Shown here: piece by piece, positions 62,110-64,000 of the stretch
How positions within the stretch are numbered: position 1 is the stretch's first letter
Layout of the letters: every line of letters begins with the position of its first letter
NCBI GenBank assembly: GCA_963514095.1
Contig: OY741264.1
Coordinates: forward strand, 13,104,054-13,168,053
Reading direction: 5' to 3'
DNA: 64,000 bases
Source of the DNA: Eutrigla gurnardus
Lineage: Eukaryota; Chordata; Actinopteri; Perciformes; Triglidae
Notes under the pieces: model-generated
The model's input: only the letters and a program-made list of their open reading frames with translations
What the model was told of the DNA's origin: nothing
Databases searched by the model: none
Made by a program: the position numbers and the translations under genes

Positions 62110-62123
62110 TGGGGGCTCGTCCG
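62110..62123 (+). promoter_or_regulatory. tRNA-Pro primer-binding site
   Basis: TGGGGGCTCGTCCG, three bases after the LTR end: a 14-base match to the complement of the tRNA-Pro 3' end. Confidence 0.9.
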
Positions 62124-62923
62124 ATTGTTAAAGTTAATTTTGTAGACAAGTGTAAGTCTGTTTAGTTTGGTAAGGGTCATTTGGTCAAATTCAGCCTGGT
62201 TGGTCTGAATATGGTTTGTGTGCTGGCATTTGCTTTGTGTTCCTGTTAGGAATTGTAGTTTTGCATTAGTAAGTTGTTTGGTTTCAAAGGATTGATTGGC
62301 TTATTGGTAGCACCTGTTGAAGCCAATTCAGTAGCTGCCAGTGTTGGGAGTTCCACATGTGACTGTTGTCTTTTGGATTTCAGTTTTTAGGAGGGATTTG
62401 GTCGGTGGAGTTTGGAAGTAGTAGAGCATTGTGTCCTTATGTTTTGTTTTTTTGCTTAAAGGTTAATGTTTTGGTTGTAATCAATAAAATAAAGGTTGGA
62501 ACTTTGAGTTTGGTTATTGGGGACAGTCTTGTAATGTGGTATGGAACCATGAATCCCCTGTGAGGCTAAGAAGACTGGTTTCCAATAGGGGGACTGGTCT
62601 TGGGGAATTTTAGTGTGGCTGCAAAAGTGGGTAGAGCGGTTGTCTCGGGAGCACATCCACGGTGTAAGAGAGGGTCGCTGGTAACAGTTGCCTTTTTCTT
62701 CCCAGTGGGCTAAAGTGCATAAATACCCCCCATCAGTAGCGGCACGAAGACTAGGGATGGAGCTAAGGTAGTTATGGGGTCGCTAATGTCTTAGTTAGTC
62801 AGGGCTGGGGAGGTTCCATTTTGGTTTGGCTGTCCCAGACTTTGTTAGTGGTTCCAGCTGATATTGTTTTTGTTTTTTTCTTTCTCCTATTCTATTTTGT
62901 CAGTGAGTGTAGGTAGTCCAGGT
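62124..62923 (+). other. 5' UTR of the second Gmr1-like element
   Basis: About 800 bp leader, T/G-rich, with AGTGCATAAATACCC and CGAAGACTAGG near 62710-62755, shared with the minus-strand copy at 11357-11450. No gene supported; the frame at 62366-62563 lacks motifs. Confidence 0.6.
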
Positions 62924-63773
62924 ATGGCATCTACAGTGGATAAATTTGTTGACTCACCGTCAGTAGCACTACTGGATCAGTGTACTAAAGACCAGTTACT
63001 GCTAATTGCTGAGAAATATGAGATTGAGATATTGGATAAAAAGTTAAAGGAGTCTGTTAAGGGAAGTTTGATGGCAGGTTTGCTGGAACAGAGAATTATT
63101 CAACCCGTTGGGGGGACTCAGTCTTCGGCGTCTGCAGGTACTGTTTTGAGTTTTGAACCGCAAAAGGAACTTTTGTTGTTAAAGCAAACTCATGAATTAG
63201 AGCTACAAGTACAACTTCAGAATATAAAACAGCAAAATGACTTGGCTTTGGAAGAGATGAAGCAAAAAACTGAGTTGGTTAGGTTAGAGCTACAGAATAA
63301 AAAGCTGAACTTAATTCAACAGGGTATATTGCCAGGTTCAGCGGATAGTGACAACCCTGTGTTTCAGTCTGGTGCACCAGTGGCATCTTTTGATATATTC
63401 AATAACTTGCGCTTGCTTCCGAAATTCAATGAAAAAGACCCTGATTCATTCTTTTCATTATTTGAGCGAATAGCGGAGTCTAGGAAATGGCCGGAGGGTG
63501 ATCAGGCGTTAATGTTACAATGCGTCCTGACCGGTAGAGCCCAGGAGGCGTACTCAACTTTGAGTGCTGCTGATTGTAAAGTGTACAAGCGAGTTAAGTC
63601 TGCGGTGCTTAAAGCATATGAGTTGGTGCCTGAGGCGTACCGGCAGCGGTTCCGTGGTTGGAAAAGAGGAGATAAACAGTCTCATGTGGAGTTTGTGCGA
63701 GATCTGACTGACCATTTTGGTCGTTGGTGTGCAGCGTCTGAGGTGGACACGTTTGAGAAACTGTGCGACCTGG
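62924..63773 (+). pseudogene. Gmr1-like gag with SCAN-like region, cut by an LTR
   Basis: Start ATG 62924 (MASTVDKFVDSPSVALLDQC); the open frame extends upstream without support. N-terminal helical domain, a coiled coil rich in Leu/Gln/Glu (about residues 75-145; EEMKQKTELVRLELQNKKLN), then the capsid region FDIFNNLRLLPKFNEKDPDS, LQCVLTGRAQEAYSTLSAAD and KSAVLKAYELVPEAYRQRFR, the SCAN-related block. The frame is intact up to CDLV and is then replaced by an LTR at 63774. Comparison with 6700-6850 shows which gag part should follow. No stop codons upstream, so this copy was probably sound before the insertion. Confidence 0.9.
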
Positions 63774-64000
63774 TGTTGGGGTTGTAGCAGGAGCAGATTT
63801 GGTTATCAACAGTTAATTATTAATATCAATGTGATTATCGGTATTAATAATTATATTTAATATATTATCATGATATAATCATGAATAAACGGGGCACCAC
63901 CCTGGGATCAGGGAAAAGATAACCTAAAACTGTATTCAGTCTCAATATAAAGGTTTTATACTCACATGCCAATCATCGTGATCATTGGCATAGGAGTACA
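63774..64000 (-). repeat. LTR of the gag-only family, running out of the window
   Basis: Starts TGTTGGGGTTGTAGCAGGAG and matches 29319-29545 with few differences (AATGTGATT for AATATGATT, CATAGGAGTACA for CATGGAAGCATA). Same orientation as the LTRs at 29319 and 34056. Whether it is a solo LTR or a full element cannot be seen. Confidence 0.92.

Overview
The window looks like repeat-dense DNA from a ray-finned fish (teleost) genome. The reasons are intron-containing transposases, non-LTR elements of the L2/CR1, Tx1 and L1 clades side by side, Gmr1-like Ty3/gypsy elements, a DIRS element with a tyrosine recombinase, a Tc1 element with about 280-bp terminal repeats, and several hAT, PIF/Harbinger and Mutator-like DNA transposons. 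I see no rRNA, tRNA or CRISPR array and no bacterial-type operon. Almost everything is transposon, mostly broken; one intact intronless coiled-coil gene (36535-37734) is the best candidate host gene.

Layout. 1-5211: a PIF/Harbinger transposon, transposase on the minus strand, interrupted by a second TIR element (537-3579) that holds two MITEs. 5212-6060: L2 fragment. 6157-12310: a minus-strand Gmr1-like LTR element (5' LTR, tRNA-Pro primer site, gag with a SCAN-like region, protease start) split by two LINE insertions. 12311-27005: a Tx1 LINE carrying a 12.2-kb hAT (14041-26198), which carries an 8.3-kb ZBED-type hAT (15225-23517), which carries a MITE and a Tc1 element (17865-22629), which carries an L2 LINE, which carries a TTAA-flanked MITE. 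Most steps are shown by target-site duplications or by reading frames that resume across the junction.

27005-40460: a hAT element (27383-28228), a second hAT-like element (28292-35811) split by a gag-only LTR retrotransposon (29319-35792), the coiled-coil gene and its truncated downstream copy, an L1 tail, and the right end of another copy of the first hAT. 40461-55431: a pyrimidine-rich satellite with units of roughly 137-195 bp, broken by a block of joined retroelement fragments (L2, Tx1, Gmr1-like, L1; 40779-47650) and by a complete 6.2-kb Mutator-like element with a 9-bp target duplication (48209-54405). 55432-58855: a DIRS element with RT joined in frame to its tyrosine recombinase. 58856-61452: a ZNF862-like hAT, truncated by the DIRS. 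61776-63773: 5' half of another Gmr1-like element, broken at 63774 by a third LTR of the gag-only family.

How the parts relate: nearly every coding region supports transposition of its own element. The non-autonomous elements (MITEs, gag-only LTR element) would depend on enzymes supplied elsewhere. The order of insertions can be read from the nesting, and the high LTR similarity of the gag-only element suggests it is among the youngest arrivals.
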